NCBI GenBank assembly: GCA_903632075.3
Contig: CAHIKZ030004282.1
Coordinates: 1,486,001 to 1,550,000, forward strand
Direction of reading: 5' to 3'
From: Acanthosepion pharaonis
Lineage: Eukaryota; Mollusca; Cephalopoda; Sepiida; Sepiidae
DNA: 64,000 nucleotides
The notes beneath the pieces are model-generated. The model ran no database searches and had not been told where the DNA came from. It saw nothing but the letters and a program-made list of their open reading frames with translations. A program made the position numbers and the translations under genes. Below, piece by piece: positions 10,431 through 20,925 of this stretch (position 1 is its first letter; every line of letters starts with the position of its first letter).

Positions 10431-10771
10431 ACCAGATGTAACAGCAAAATTGTCCAAATCATGTAACAGCAAAATTGTCCAAATCGTGTAACAGCAAAAT
10501 TGTCCAAATCATGTAACAGCAAAATTGTTCAGTTGTTAGATTAAGATTTGAACCGCTGTATCTTAAAAAATGATTAAAGATATCTTACTGGAATTCTCCA
10601 AGATCTTTTATAAAACTATTGGATTCTGCTTTGAGCAATAAGGTTGTATAATTACTCTCCAAGCTTAACAGAAGAATCGAGATGAAATCGATCATAAACG
10701 AAAATGTCATGTTCATCATTACTTAATCATAACTAACGATCTGAATCTCATGAAGGGATGAAATAAAGTTC

Positions 10772-10835
<64 letters not shown>

Positions 10836-11790
10836 TAGGATCATTTTCCCACATATTCAAGATGATCCTCGCCCCTCTAACCTTCTCACTTTCTGTCCTG
10901 GAGTAACCAGTTGCCTTGCAGGTTTCACGTACGATTTCATTTTCAAGTGTCATTTCACTGCTCTTTGGATGGCCATACCTGAAACTCCTCTCTGACATGC
11001 CAAAGTTTTATGGATTGAGTTGGATCTTTTCTAATTGATCTCTTTAGCTCTAAGTTGAAATGATGATCCCTCTTCCTCTTGCGACCTCCTGATCCAATTT
11101 TCCTTTCTACTGATCCCTCTTTTTTAATATTATGGAAGCCAGGGTATGAATGCTGGAGCCATTACTGAACGTGTGAATGGTCTTTTCCATCTAGCCATAT
11201 CTCAGTTAGGAAGACAGTGGGGCTGACACAAAACGATTTTAATCCGTTATCTTTCTAGCTGAATAACTCGAAGGGTTTTTCAGTGATTCTGAAATGGTGT
11301 CAAGATGGCTAACCGTCTTATCTGTAAACCTGGAAAAAAGAAACGTCATTAGTTTAGTGGGTTTTTTTTATTTTAAACATTTTATGGGATGGAAAATTAT
11401 GCTGTTACACGATTTGGACAATTTTGCTGTTACACGATTTGGACAATTTTGCTGTTACACGATTTAGACAAGTATGCTGTTACACGATTTGGACAATTTT
11501 GCTGTTACACGATTTAGACAATTATGCTGTAACACGATTTGGACAATTTTGCTGTTACACGATTTAGACAATTATGCTGTTACACGATTTGGACAATTTT
11601 GCTGTTACACGATTTGGACAATTTTGCTGTTACATGATTTGAACAATCTTTCTGTTACATGATTTGGACAATTTTGCTGTTACATGATTTGGACAATTTT
11701 GCTGTTACACGATTTGGTCAATTTTGCTGTTACACGATTTGGACAATTTTGCTGTTACACTATTTGGACAATTTTGCTGTTACACCCGGT
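10431..11790 (-). mobile_element. Tc1/mariner-superfamily element with 25-bp tandem repeats in both ends
   Basis: The left end (10431-10531) has about four direct copies of a 25-bp unit (ATGTAACAGCAAAATTGTCC and 5 more bases). The right end (about 11400-11785) has 15-16 copies in the opposite orientation. The outermost bases are inverted copies of TATACC-G-TGTAACAGC. Between them, about 11100-10850 on the minus strand, a broken frame reads GSGGRKR, SIRKDPTQSIK and LKMKSYVKPARQLVT, resembling the N-terminal helix-turn-helix region of Tc1/mariner-type transposases. The catalytic part is absent. An (AT)n tract lies at 10770-10833. The family is inferred from this N-terminal similarity. Confidence 0.6.
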
Positions 11791-12344
11791 ATATAAAATC
11801 TATGAAAATAGGTAAATAAGAATTAAGATAAGAAAACAAGAACCCTTTTCTGCACAAAAATAGCTTAGCTTTTTCTACGGTGGCTTCTTTGCGACATTGC
11901 GATAACTTGTCGGCTAATGTTTCTCCAGATGCCCTAGACGATTAGCATTTGTACAGAGCTTAACTTCACAATATTGTAATAGCAACTAGAAAAGTGTGTC
12001 TTTAAATATGCTAGCATAGAAATAGCAACTGATCATAAATCAAGAGGAAAAAGCAGTTATTTAATGACATTCTACAAAACAAATCACTAGAAAGGCATAT
12101 TGATAAAAGTTCAGCCGAGGAAAACCAATGCAAAACGAACAGACTGAAATCTTGTAGAAAATAAAATACCCCTTAATTCATAAAATACCTTGAATAAAGA
12201 AAAAAAAAATATAATCGCTAAATTTCTTTGTGTCCATCAAGTTGCAATATTTTTCAGATAGGAATTTCAAAGTTCGGATCAGTTTTCCAAATAACCGTTA
12301 AAATGGCTGCGGATTAAACAAGAAACTGAAAAGAAAGAATTTTT
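11791..12344. other. Unassigned AT-rich sequence
   Basis: No recognised gene or repeat. A-rich run at about 12199-12210. Confidence 0.3.
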
Positions 12345-12685
12345 CTTTTTAAGCATTTCAAACCAAGCAAAGCGTGAGTGGCACTAGCACGCAAGGGTTT
12401 ACAAAGAGTGAGAGTAAAGAAGGGGGGTTTGAAGAAAGGATAAGGAGACGGACGGAGATCAGGATCAAGGCATCAGAAGATGTCAATTGACATTACATTT
12501 GAATACTTAAAGATTATTGTCATCGGGAAAGCAAGTAAGGGGAAGCGAGTTCCACAGACGAGAAGTGCAGGAGAAGAAGCTGTTTGAGAAGAAGGGATGG
12601 TTACATTTAACCGTTTTGACAGTGAAAGTGTGGGACCAAGATGTCGGCCTAGTAACTCCCTTACATTCATGTAGTCCCTTAATTT
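12345..12685 (-). mobile_element. LINE 3' end (same family as 38664-41110)
   Basis: Minus strand shows remnants of LLVCGTRFPLLAFP and the downstream 3' UTR up to the conserved AAATGCTT end at about 12350. It matches 13138-13440 and 38664-38960 closely, including GATGTCAATTGACATTACA. This is the 5'-truncated insertion pattern expected of a LINE. Confidence 0.7.
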
Positions 12686-13046
12686 AGGCTATGATCATCC
12701 TAAGACAAAGCGTTTCATATATATATATATATATGTTATGGTAACTTACCCATAATAATAATGGACTATTCCTGACATTATAAATACTGCGCCTCTCAAG
12801 AGGTATGAGGAGATTGTAAGACGAGGAGAGATAATTGAGAGCATATTGTAAGGACATTGGAATAGTGATACTTGTCGAGACAACATAGTTCACTCTAACC
12901 AAATCTCATAGTCATTACTGATACTTCTACTTCTTTGTATTATATTTATGTTGTAATATATTTTTGTATTCCATATCTGTGTTCGTGTTATTCTTTCATT
13001 GGTTCTAACCTTGGACCATCACCGTGGTACAAGGAACTTGGACCAT

Positions 13047-13048
<2 letters not shown>
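12686..13048. other. Unassigned sequence
   Basis: Short (AT)n at 12717-12735. A minus-strand frame at 12684-12902 has no recognised match. Otherwise featureless. Confidence 0.3.

Positions 13049-13109
<61 letters not shown>
13049..13109. repeat. (AT)n microsatellite with TATG extension
   Basis: TA tract of about 60 bp, then TATG and TG repeats to 13134, directly abutting a LINE 3' end. Confidence 0.95.
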
Positions 13110-13121
<12 letters not shown>

Positions 13122-13135
13122 GTATGTGTGTGTGT

Positions 13136-13440
13136 TTAAAGCATTTCACTCCAAGCAAGGCTGCAGTGCCACTAGCATGCAAGTGGTTACAGAGAATGAG
13201 AGCGAGAGTAAAGAGGTGGGTGTTCGAGGAAAGGATATAGAGAAGGACGGGGATCAGGACCAAGGCATCAGAAGATGTCAACTGACATTACATTTGAATA
13301 TTTGAAGATTATAGTTATCAAGGAAGCAAGCAAGAGGAAGGACGTTCCACTGTCTGGAAGTACGAGAGAAGAAGCTGTTCGAGTAGAAGAGATGGCTACA
13401 TTTAACAGTTTCGACACTTACATTTGAAACATTAACAGGT
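13136..13440 (-). mobile_element. LINE 3' end, second truncated copy
   Basis: Begins at AAAGCATTTCACTCC and continues with CATCAGAAGATGTCAACTGAC. It is nearly parallel to 12345-12685 and 38664-38960, with all three in the minus orientation. No intact coding sequence. Confidence 0.7.
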
Positions 13441-13449
13441 TAGATAGAC

Positions 13450-13502
<53 letters not shown>

Positions 13503-13529
13503 TGAACAGGCTGTGACAGACAGACAGAC

Positions 13530-13579
<50 letters not shown>

Positions 13580-13613
13580 GTATGAACAGGCTGTGACAGA
13601 CAGACAGACAGAC

Positions 13614-13651
<38 letters not shown>

Positions 13652-13673
13652 GTATGAACAGGCTGTGACAGAC

Positions 13674-13729
<56 letters not shown>

Positions 13730-13735
13730 TTTTAA
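13436..13735 (+). repeat. GATA/GACA array with a higher-order unit
   Basis: GATA runs separated four times by GTATGAACAGGCTGTGACA followed by GACA units: a tetranucleotide array amplified with an embedded 19-bp spacer. The 149-codon minus-strand frame is repeat only. Confidence 0.9.
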
Positions 13736-13965
13736 CAGATTATGATTGATGTCTGAACATGATAATAAACACATAGGCACACAAATGGATACACATATAT
13801 ACATATGGAAGTAAACATCAGGAGATTGTTGAATCGTAGTCATAAAATGAGGCACGTGATCGGCCACAATAGGTAAGCAGTCTGCAGCATTTTAATTTCT
13901 TTGATAAGCACCAAGGATTTTAACGTATCCCAAGAAATCACCCCTCATGCTATTACCCCACGGCA
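13736..13965. other. Unassigned sequence
   Basis: No recognised features. Confidence 0.3.
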
Positions 13966-14470
13966 GGGTGAATCAATACTTTCATATTTTTAAGCCACAT
14001 TCTACTCTACTATCCTATTATCGCAGCAAACATCAAAAATCATCAGACCTGGCAACATTTCTTCCAATCTTTTATTGTAAAATGTTTTTGATCCTTAGTA
14101 GAGTGTAGCCTCAGTTTCTTCTTATCTGACAAGAGTGGTATCAGGTGTGTCCTTGTAGAACAACTGCTTCATGGTTCAACGTGCTATATCTTCAGGGAAG
14201 GATTCTATGTACCTCCGTTCTATAGAGTATTTATTTGAGCTGCAACTGCTTTTCTATCAACTTGAACTAGTCTAGCCGTTTTCCTTCGATCTCTTTCATC
14301 AACAAGAGATTTCCGTTCACAGAACTGCCACTCATTTTATTTCTGACCATTCTCGGTGAACCCTATATGTGATAATCCTAAATCGAACATTTTTTTAAAA
14401 TACTCTGACGCATCCGTCTTGGACAAACGAACCTACCGCATTCAAAGTTATTTTTCTTTTTTATTTCTCT
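13966..14470 (-). mobile_element. Tc1-like transposase fragment
   Basis: The minus strand read across frames gives RRKTARLVQVDRKAVAAQINT, then LLSDKKKLRL and FTIKDWKKCCQV. These match the region between the DNA-binding domain and the first catalytic Asp of Tc1-like transposases. 14166-14465 is nearly identical to 20449-20750, so the two derive from one element family or a local duplication. Multiple stops; non-functional. Confidence 0.65.
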
Positions 14471-14739
14471 TTATAATACCAGAAAATGAAATCCAACAGT
14501 CCGCCATCTTTAAGTGCCTATAACCATCAAAATGCTGATTAGAATATTTTGCATACAAAAGAAGTTTATATGTACTTATGTATTCATTGAATGTATATAA
14601 AAACAGCTTCTTATTATAAAAGTTATTTTTGGTGGATAATTTACCTGTTCAACCTTATAAAATAAAATAAAAATGGAATCGATGTTATCTCAAAATACCT
14701 GTACACACTAAAAATACAATTTAAATTAATAACGAATAA
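14471..14739. other. Unassigned AT-rich sequence
   Basis: No gene or repeat recognised. Confidence 0.3.
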
Positions 14740-15112
14740 TGCCGGATAAGAAAAATGCATTCAAAAAATTACTCCGCTATCAAAGGAGGAAAAAGGGCAG
14801 CGATCCGAGTTTGCAGAGAACATACGACCTCATCGATAACTCGCCGGTTCCCCATTACCATTACTCGTACTTTCTGAATCTTCTCACCAGGGGTAGCGTT
14901 TGACAGGTGTCCTGCTCTTTCTTTGTGGGTCACGCTTTTCTGACCACTTTTAAATTTCTCGTTCCACGCGGTAGTGCAGTGTCACCGTATTGTTTTAAAA
15001 GCCTTCGATGAATTTTTTGTCCCTGATACACATTCCGATGAGTGAAATCGGATCATTGCCCTTTGTTCCTCCTTGCTGTACTCTGCGAGCGGAGCGGCCA
15101 TGTTTACACTGT
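14740..15112 (-). mobile_element. Mariner transposase N-terminal fragment
   Basis: Minus strand starting near 15110: MAAPLAEYSKEEQRAMIRF, then WNEKFKSG and later GEKIQKVRVMV, the paired helix-turn-helix DNA-binding region of a mariner-type transposase. It has stops and frameshifts, and the catalytic DDD half is missing. Distinct from the mariner at 50381-51666, whose N terminus reads differently. Confidence 0.65.
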
Positions 15113-15300
15113 AACAGCAGAAGAAAAAAAAACTGGCGCAATAGAGCCCAAACCCCGATCACGTGACCACAATATTAACAACTGTAACCCCGCATGAGCA
15201 GAGGGCAGTGGGAGAAACCCAAAGATATGTTATGGCGTATATTAAGCCAAAAGAAACCAGGATATTAGACAAGGAACGCTCATTCTAGCAATAAGCATGT
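15113..15300. other. Unassigned sequence
   Basis: GC-richer than its surroundings around 15130-15230. No recognised family. Confidence 0.3.
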
Positions 15301-15427
15301 CAAAGGAAAAACAAACACGAGAGAACAAAAGAAAACGAAGAAGAAAGATCAAGAAAAAGAAAAAAAAGAAGGGAAAGAAATTATCCAAAGGAATAAAGAT
15401 ATATTCCTACCGACACAAAAATTTAAA

Positions 15428-15769
15428 GTGCTCCATGCCTCTAGACTAAGACAGAGCAGTAATACTATCAGAAAGTTATCACAGACCAAACAAAGACATT
15501 CCACCTTCGATCGTGAGTTTCCTGCTGCGTATCTAGCATTGCGGTCCTTTAAACACCTCATAGAATGTAAAGATAGAATTTTGCTAACGGATCATAAAAC
15601 TCTGTGTATTTCCTTTCATAGCCATTTGCCGTTGAAGTTGAACAGACAACGGCGTCATTTGTTTCATGTAAGAAAGCATGAAAATATCGTTGCCGTCTGT
15701 TTATTAAGGCCAGCTAATGCTGTAACAATAGATCTTTGTAATTTACAGGAAATTATCAATCATTAGTAT
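15428..15769 (+). pseudogene. Ty3/Gypsy-type pol fragment (RNase H domain)
   Basis: A 112-codon open frame reads LSQTKQRHSTFDREFPAAYLALRSFKHLIE, LLTDHKTLCISF and NRQRRHLFHV. It matches the RNase HI domain of Ty3/Gypsy LTR retrotransposon polyproteins, which normally has STFDRELLA, LTDHKPL and RRHLDYI-like motifs; the D and E residues of that pattern are visible. It stops at TAG (15764-15766 region) where a chromo/integrase linker would follow. No reverse transcriptase or integrase was recognised next to it and no LTR pair was seen, so this is an isolated, decayed piece. Confidence 0.75.
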
Positions 15770-16055
15770 TCCGATGAAGAACTTAAGCAATTAAAAGATA
15801 GTTTGAAACCTTACTAGACAAGTACAAACCAAGTTATAATGTGTGATATGCCACTACCGTACGCGAGGCCTTTTGTACGGTAGGAGATAAATATTTATAG
15901 AAAAGGCACAGGGAAACTAAGTTATGGCGGTTGGAAAGTGACAGAAGCCGATATACCAGGCCATGACCAATAATATTCTTTTGGGGATTTTATTAAGAAT
16001 TTAATTGGTAAAAGCAGCAGACCAGATGTGGCAACAGTTTAAAATGCATGGAAGA
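15770..16055. other. Unassigned sequence
   Basis: Follows the Gypsy fragment and may be its decayed continuation, but no motif is clear. Confidence 0.25.
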
Positions 16056-16475
16056 ATGCTAGACTTCTAAATCTGTCAGACAGATTCTCCTCCAAAAAGA
16101 GAACCGGAAGTAACAGAAATATGACTCTACAGAAGGATAATGAGAATATCATGGACCGAACAGGTGAGCAGTGACGAATTTTTAGAGAAAATTGAAAGAA
16201 AAAGGACACTTATACTTAATATCAGAAAGAGACAATTGAAATCTCCAGGGCATATAATAAGGAAAGTGGTCTAGGAGAATTTGATACTCACATGGCTGAT
16301 TGAAGACAACGTATAACCTAGCTAGAGAGTTTGAGTAAATGGACGACAGAAGAGGTTTTAAGGATGATAACAGAAAGATAAAAATTTATTAAGAGCTTCA
16401 AGTGATATAGAATTGGGGGAGAGCCATGACCACCAATATCCTGAAGCGACTCGCCATATAGGAAAAGAAAAAAAT
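16056..16475 (+). mobile_element. LINE C-terminal fragment
   Basis: Translation across frames gives RRIMRISWTEQVSSDEFLEKI, then LNIRKRQLKSPGHIIRK and MDDRRG. These match the region after the RT domain of invertebrate non-LTR elements (pattern RMLRIPWT, SNEEVL, GHIIRK). Frequent stops. A related copy lies at 22900-23150. Confidence 0.6.
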
Positions 16476-17368
16476 AGATCCTGGCGAAGACCAGAGTTCC
16501 ATTTCTTGATATTCTATCTGAAAATACTAGTCCCGGTCTCGACTCTTTTTCACTTCCACTTCGCATCACGTAAGCTAACTTCGATTTGTTTTTTGCTTTT
16601 TTTTTATTACTCTTCGTGCCTTCCGTACATTATCCGTTCATGACCATGAATTGAACTCGTTTAAAAGTAACTCGAGAACCAACCGGAAGGGACTATATCC
16701 AATTGCGGACGCTCAAAGGCGTGCAATGTCCTCCTCGCATGGCGATCTAGAATCGATTCTAATAAATTGTCCGTGAAAGATCAAGTTCGCTTAAAGTAAA
16801 ATAAAAATGGAATGCTGGACCCACGATAATTTCTGTAGGCGTTTACCCACCTTATTCCATTGTGTAACCACCCGAAATAGACGCACGTGTTACAAAAAAA
16901 AAAAAATCCAAGAAATAGGTTTTCTCATATTAGTAACATATAGGCTTCTTTTTATTCAATGCTCAAAATAATATATGGCCCAAGAACCACTCAAGTCACA
17001 CGTTTACTGAATGAAGCTGCTTTATGGGTGTAAGAAGAGAAAGTAAACGCAGGTTATGAGGATATGTAGGATAGATAACGGTTGACCCTAGAGTTTAACA
17101 TTGCTCTGATTAGGGAAACATGATATCGGGTGGTTGTTCCACATACAATTAGCTCAGGAGATGGAGCAGTCTGATAACTTCCTTTGTGATAATGGCATGC
17201 AAAAAGAATGAGAATCATTCGACTCTGTGGGCAAAAAATGTTGACCCTTAGCTTTAAAACCTCAACTGGTGCAACTATGGAATATAGGTCCTCTGAAGAT
17301 TTCGCCTAGAAATATCTATAGACAAGCGAGAGGATTGCGACGTTGCATCGATAGGAAAGGATTTTATA
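16476..17368. other. Unassigned sequence
   Basis: No confident gene or repeat. 16500-16640 is pyrimidine-rich. 17020-17270 could be retroelement-derived but has no clear motif. Confidence 0.25.

Positions 17369-17440
<72 letters not shown>
17369..17440. repeat. (AT)n microsatellite, about 70 bp
   Basis: Continuous TA tract followed by ATGT units; abuts a PLE-associated repeat on its right. Confidence 0.95.
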
Positions 17441-17442
<2 letters not shown>

Positions 17443-17469
17443 ATGTATGTATGTATATATAAATAAAAA

Positions 17470-17690
17470 GAAAAAACAGTAAGATATATAATCCGGTGTT
17501 CTCATTGATATTTTTATTTTTACAAAATAGTGCTCAATGTAAATTTACAGAGCATTAATATTATAAATTAACTGATTTAAAATGTGTTTTTTCGCTACAC
17601 AGTAATAACCATGTTTCGGAAATGGAAGCTAAAGCTTCGAATTTAATTTTTTAATTAAATTTAAAAACATCATTTCCATATGTCAAGAAG
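17470..17690 (+). repeat. PLE-associated dispersed repeat
   Basis: TTTTTATTTTTACAAAATAGTGCTC and following resembles 37875-37915 and 33030-33050. 17565-17680 resembles 3006-3065 and 2695-2800. It follows an (AT)n tract like its relatives. Confidence 0.45.
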
Positions 17691-17891
17691 TCGTTATTTC
17701 GGTTATAATTTATTTCAGGAATATAATCAAATAAACATCTTTTGCGAACCAAAAGAATTTTTTTTTAGAAATGAAACCAATTTGTCCAGACAAAAGAAAA
17801 AGGAGATGAAAAAAGAAAGAAAAAAAGAATTTTTTTTTATAATAGAAAAAAAGGAAAAAAAAGAAAAATTAAAAATTCATTATAATTTTTT
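17691..17891. other. A-rich low-complexity sequence
   Basis: Lys/Glu/Phe-encoding A-rich and T-rich runs leading into the GA tract. No gene. Confidence 0.5.
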
Positions 17892-18220
17892 TTAAATGTA
17901 GAGAAGGGAGAGAGAGAGGGGGGAGAGATGGTGAGAGAGAGGGGAGAGAAGGAGAGAGAGGGGAGAGAAGGAGAGATCGGGAGGGGAGAGAAGGAGAGAG
18001 AGGGGAGAGAGAAGGAGAGAGAGAGGGGAGAGAAGCAGAAAGGGGGAGGGAAGAGAAGGAGAGAGAGATGGGAGAGAAGGAGAGAGAGAGAGGAGAGAGA
18101 AGGAGAGAGAGGGGAGAGAAGCAGAGAAGGAGAGGGGAGAGGAGAGAGAGGGGATAGAAGGGAGAGAGAGAGAGAGGAGAGAAGGAGAGAGAGGGGAGAG
18201 AAGCAGAGAGACGGCTGGAA
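17892..18220 (+). repeat. Polypurine (GA-rich) tract, about 330 bp
   Basis: Purine-only over long runs, built on AGAAGGAGAGAGAGGGG-like units of 20-30 bp. Open frames on both strands (17928-18227 and 17892-18275 minus) are low-complexity. Mirror-symmetric purine tracts can form triplex DNA. Confidence 0.9.
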
Positions 18221-18339
18221 AGAATGAGCCGATTGCTTGACCTAGAAACAAATTTTTCTTTAAAGGGTTGAACAAGTTAATATATGGGGTAAGGGAGGGG
18301 GTGATCAGACTTTAAAGAGGTACAGTAATATATCTAATA

Positions 18340-18535
18340 GTTATGTCATTTCAGAAATTTCCTGTCTTATATTGCTATTTACATTATTCCGTCTATTGTC
18401 TTCATCTTTGTCGACATATTTATTACAACGTTTCGGCCGTTGTACACTCCGGTTTTCTTCAGGTGTTTGGAATGTCGAACTAAACCCTTTATTTCGCTCG
18501 CTCGGTGATAACTGATAACTGACATCCATTAGACA
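18340..18535 (-). mobile_element. SINE/PLE-type repeat with hammerhead-like motif, copy a
   Basis: Minus strand carries GAAATAAAGGGTT, CACCTGAAGAAAACCGG, about 10 nt, CGGCCGAAACGTTGT. It joins copy b head to head at about 18535, making an inverted pair. Confidence 0.6.
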
Positions 18536-18690
18536 TGGCACGTGGAACTAGAACAGTCTACCCCAGCCAGCGAAATAAAGGGGTCAGTTCGACATTCCAA
18601 CCACCTGAAGAAGGCTGGAGCGTACAACGGTCGAAACGTTGTAATCAATATTGCAACAAAGATGAGGACGATAGTCCGAACAATGTCAAT
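18536..18690 (+). mobile_element. SINE/PLE-type repeat with hammerhead-like motif, copy b
   Basis: CTGAAGAAGGCTGG (18606) then CGGTCGAAACGTTGT. Relative to the 3340-3385 copy, stem II has changed but can still pair through G-U wobbles. The 76-77 codon frames here are within the repeat, not genes. Confidence 0.6.
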
Positions 18691-18962
18691 GGAAGCCCCG
18701 AAGATTTGTGCGTTCAATACCTGGTTAAGGCAGTGGAGAACTTTCAGAGGGGAATTAACAGGAGATAACTGATAACAGACATCCTCTAGACATGGAACGT
18801 GGAACTAGAATAGTCTATCCCAACCAGCGAAATAAAGGGTTCAGTTCGACATTCCAAACACCTGAAGAAAGCTGGGGCGTATAGGGGCCGAAACGTTGTG
18901 GTAAATATGGCAACAAAGATGAGGACAATAGACCGAATAATGTAGATAGTGCACATCATCTC
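18690..18962 (+). mobile_element. tRNA-headed SINE with hammerhead-like motif, copy c
   Basis: Starts with the B-box-like GTGCGTTCAATACCTGG, runs through GTTAAGGCAGTGGAGAAC and ends with CTGAAGAAAGCTGGG and GGGGCCGAAACGTTGT. It has the same order of parts as 3285-3605, which shows that head and hammerhead-like core belong to one repeat unit. Confidence 0.6.
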
Positions 18963-19019
18963 AGAAATATAGACAGATACTTATATTGCTCTGTTACTTA
19001 CACTTTACACTGAGCTCGC

Positions 19020-19370
19020 TTTGGTTTAATGCCCTCCTTGGAATTATCCCTAACAGAACCGCCCTGGAGTCTGCTGCGTAGACTGGCAAACGCACTGTGC
19101 GTGAAAGCATCAAAAAAGAAACAAGTCTACTGGATGACCTCATAACTACCGTAAATAAGATGAAGTTGAAATGGTATGGACACGCCATGGGAGCCAACAA
19201 TATTTCCATCGTCATGCTACATGGTATCATCTTAGGCAATAGAAGCGGTTGGCGGAATAAAAATTGTCTGTCAGTGCAACTGAGTGGACAGGAAGATCAT
19301 CCACAGAGACAAACTTATTGGCACGCAACAGAGACATATGAAGAGAGCTGGTCAGGTGATTGATTGCGAA
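19020..19370 (+). mobile_element. LINE C-terminal fragment
   Basis: SIKKETSLLDDLITTVNKMKLKWYGH followed by NRSGWRNKN resembles the segment after the RT domain of non-LTR elements (LLDDLxxTVxKRKLKWYGH pattern). The open frame spans 19097-19363, but the flanking protein is missing. Confidence 0.6.
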
Positions 19371-19504
19371 GCGATCCTACGACCATAGTCGATCATACGA
19401 CTGATAACAATGACGTTGATGTGCAAGAAACTTGTACGTAAGACTAATATAAAACCGCTAATGTTAAAAGCTGAGAAGTTATTCGTGCGTAAAAGAAAAC
19501 ATTA
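19371..19504. other. Unassigned sequence
   Basis: Short spacer between two LINE fragments of opposite orientation. Confidence 0.3.
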
Positions 19505-19805
19505 ATGCTTGCTTGCTTAGGTGTGATGCGTGATCGAAGCTTGGGCGATTATGCCTCTCCCCCTCAGACGATTGAGAGCACAGCTGAAGATGGACTCTGT
19601 AGACTGTGTCCTTGTCACTTAATTCAGCCCGAATAGGGTGCAGGTTGACGTCCTCTCGCTCTCTTCCATTCGATACGACCTTGTAACGCCACTCATTCTA
19701 ATCTTCTTCCAAGAAGTTGAAGCTGTCTTTCTCTGACTGACAGTAGCCCCTTTCTCGACCCAAATATTTTCAAAACTTCTTCGTTGGTCACGCTATCCGC
19801 GTATA
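19505..19805 (-). mobile_element. LINE C-terminal fragment
   Basis: Minus strand: EEVLKIFGSRKGLLSVRERQLQLLG, then RIEWKRARGRQ and LQSPSSAV, matching the post-RT segment of an invertebrate non-LTR element (NEEVL, RQLQLLGH, GKRARGRQ pattern). Confidence 0.6.
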
Positions 19806-20453
19806 GTAATTTTCCAAGCTTAGCTTAGATGTCACAAGACTGAAAACAGGGAACACCTGATGAGGATCGAACTCTCTATACAGGCGTAATTGATCTAGCA
19901 AAGCAAGCTCGCTAATTATGATACCACTTCGAAGCGCCCCTGTGGTGGTTTTCTAAGCATAGCTTAGATGTGACACAAGGCTGAAAATATGGGTCACCTG
20001 GTGAGGATCGAACTCACTATACAGTCGTAATTAATCTAGCGAAACACGCTCGCTAATTATACCACGTTGAAGTGCCCCTGTTGCGGTTTTCTAAGCATAT
20101 CTTAGATGTGGTACAAGGCCGAAAGTATGGGGCACCCACTGAGGATTGAACTCATTATTCAGTCGTAAGTGATGTAGCAAGATAAGATTGCTAACCATGG
20201 CGCCACATGGAAGTGTTGAAATTTTCTAAACGTAGGTTAGATGTGGCACCAGGACAAAAGTATAGAGTATCTACTGAGGATCGAACCCATTATTCAGTCG
20301 TAAATGATCAAGCGAGACAAACTCGTTAAATATTACAAGTCGAAGTGCCCTAGTGGAGTTTTTTTAAGCATAGCTCAAATGTGGCACAAAACCAAAGTAC
20401 GGGGTATCCCATGAGGATTGAACTCAATATTCACTCGTAATTGCTCAAGCTTC
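19806..20453 (-). repeat. Head-to-tail array of five tRNA-derived SINE units (OR-type)
   Basis: Units of about 130 bp near 19808, 19950, 20085, 20220 and 20358. Read on the minus strand each has an A-box region (TGGTATAATTAGCGAGC-like), then ACGACTGAATAGTGAG and a B box (GAGTTCGATCCTCA), then GCCTTGTGCCACATCTAAG. The fifth unit is cut at 20453 and resumes at 20750. tRNA-related SINEs of this layout are known from octopus (OR-type); the family name is inferred. Confidence 0.75.
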
Positions 20454-20749
20454 ATGGTTCAACGTGCTATATCTTCAGGGAAGGATTCTATGTACCTCCG
20501 TTCTATAGAGTATTTATTTGAGCTGCAACTGCTTTTCTATCAACTTGAACTAGTCTAGCCGTTTTCCTTCGATCTCTTTCATTAACAAGGAATTTCCGTT
20601 CACAGAACTGCCACTCATTTTATTTCTGACCATTCTCGGTGAACCCTATACGTGATAATCCTAAATCGAACATTTTTTAAAATACTCTGACGCATCCGTC
20701 TTGGACAAACGAACCTACCGCATTCAAAATTATTTTTCTTTTTTATTTA
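20453..20749 (-). mobile_element. Tc1-like fragment interrupting a SINE
   Basis: About 300 bp nearly identical to 14166-14465, the Tc1 transposase segment RRKTARLVQVDRKAV. It sits inside the fifth unit of the SINE array: the left flank ends at the anticodon-arm region and the right flank resumes AACTATTACACCACGTCG. There are no terminal repeats, so this looks like a copied or gene-converted fragment rather than a clean transposition. Confidence 0.65.
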
Positions 20750-20925
20750 ACTATTACACCACGTCGAAGCGCCTAGGTTGTTTATTTTCTAAAGATAGAT
20801 CAAATGTGATACAAAATCGAAAATATGACTTATCTGGTGAGGATCGAACTCAATATTCAGTCGTAAATGATCTAGCAGGACAAGGCTGCTAACCAATTAG
20901 AACAAGTTAAAGTGCCCTACAGTAT
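20750..20925 (-). mobile_element. tRNA-derived SINE: end of unit five plus unit six
   Basis: 20750-20775 completes the interrupted unit. 20780-20920 is another full unit with GGTGAGGATCGAACTCAATATTCAGTCGTAAATG on the plus strand, containing the B box in reverse. Confidence 0.7.

Noticed and set aside
11400..11790. Regular 25-bp repeats resembling a CRISPR array
   Set aside because: No spacers between units, animal genome, and inverted relation with the array at 10436-10531 shows transposon ends.
15428..15769. An intact LTR retrotransposon around the Gypsy-like RNase H fragment
   Set aside because: No LTR pair, RT or integrase motif could be found within several kb.
18535..18772. Overlapping 76- and 77-codon frames
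   Set aside because: They lie inside a repeat present at least four times in the window.
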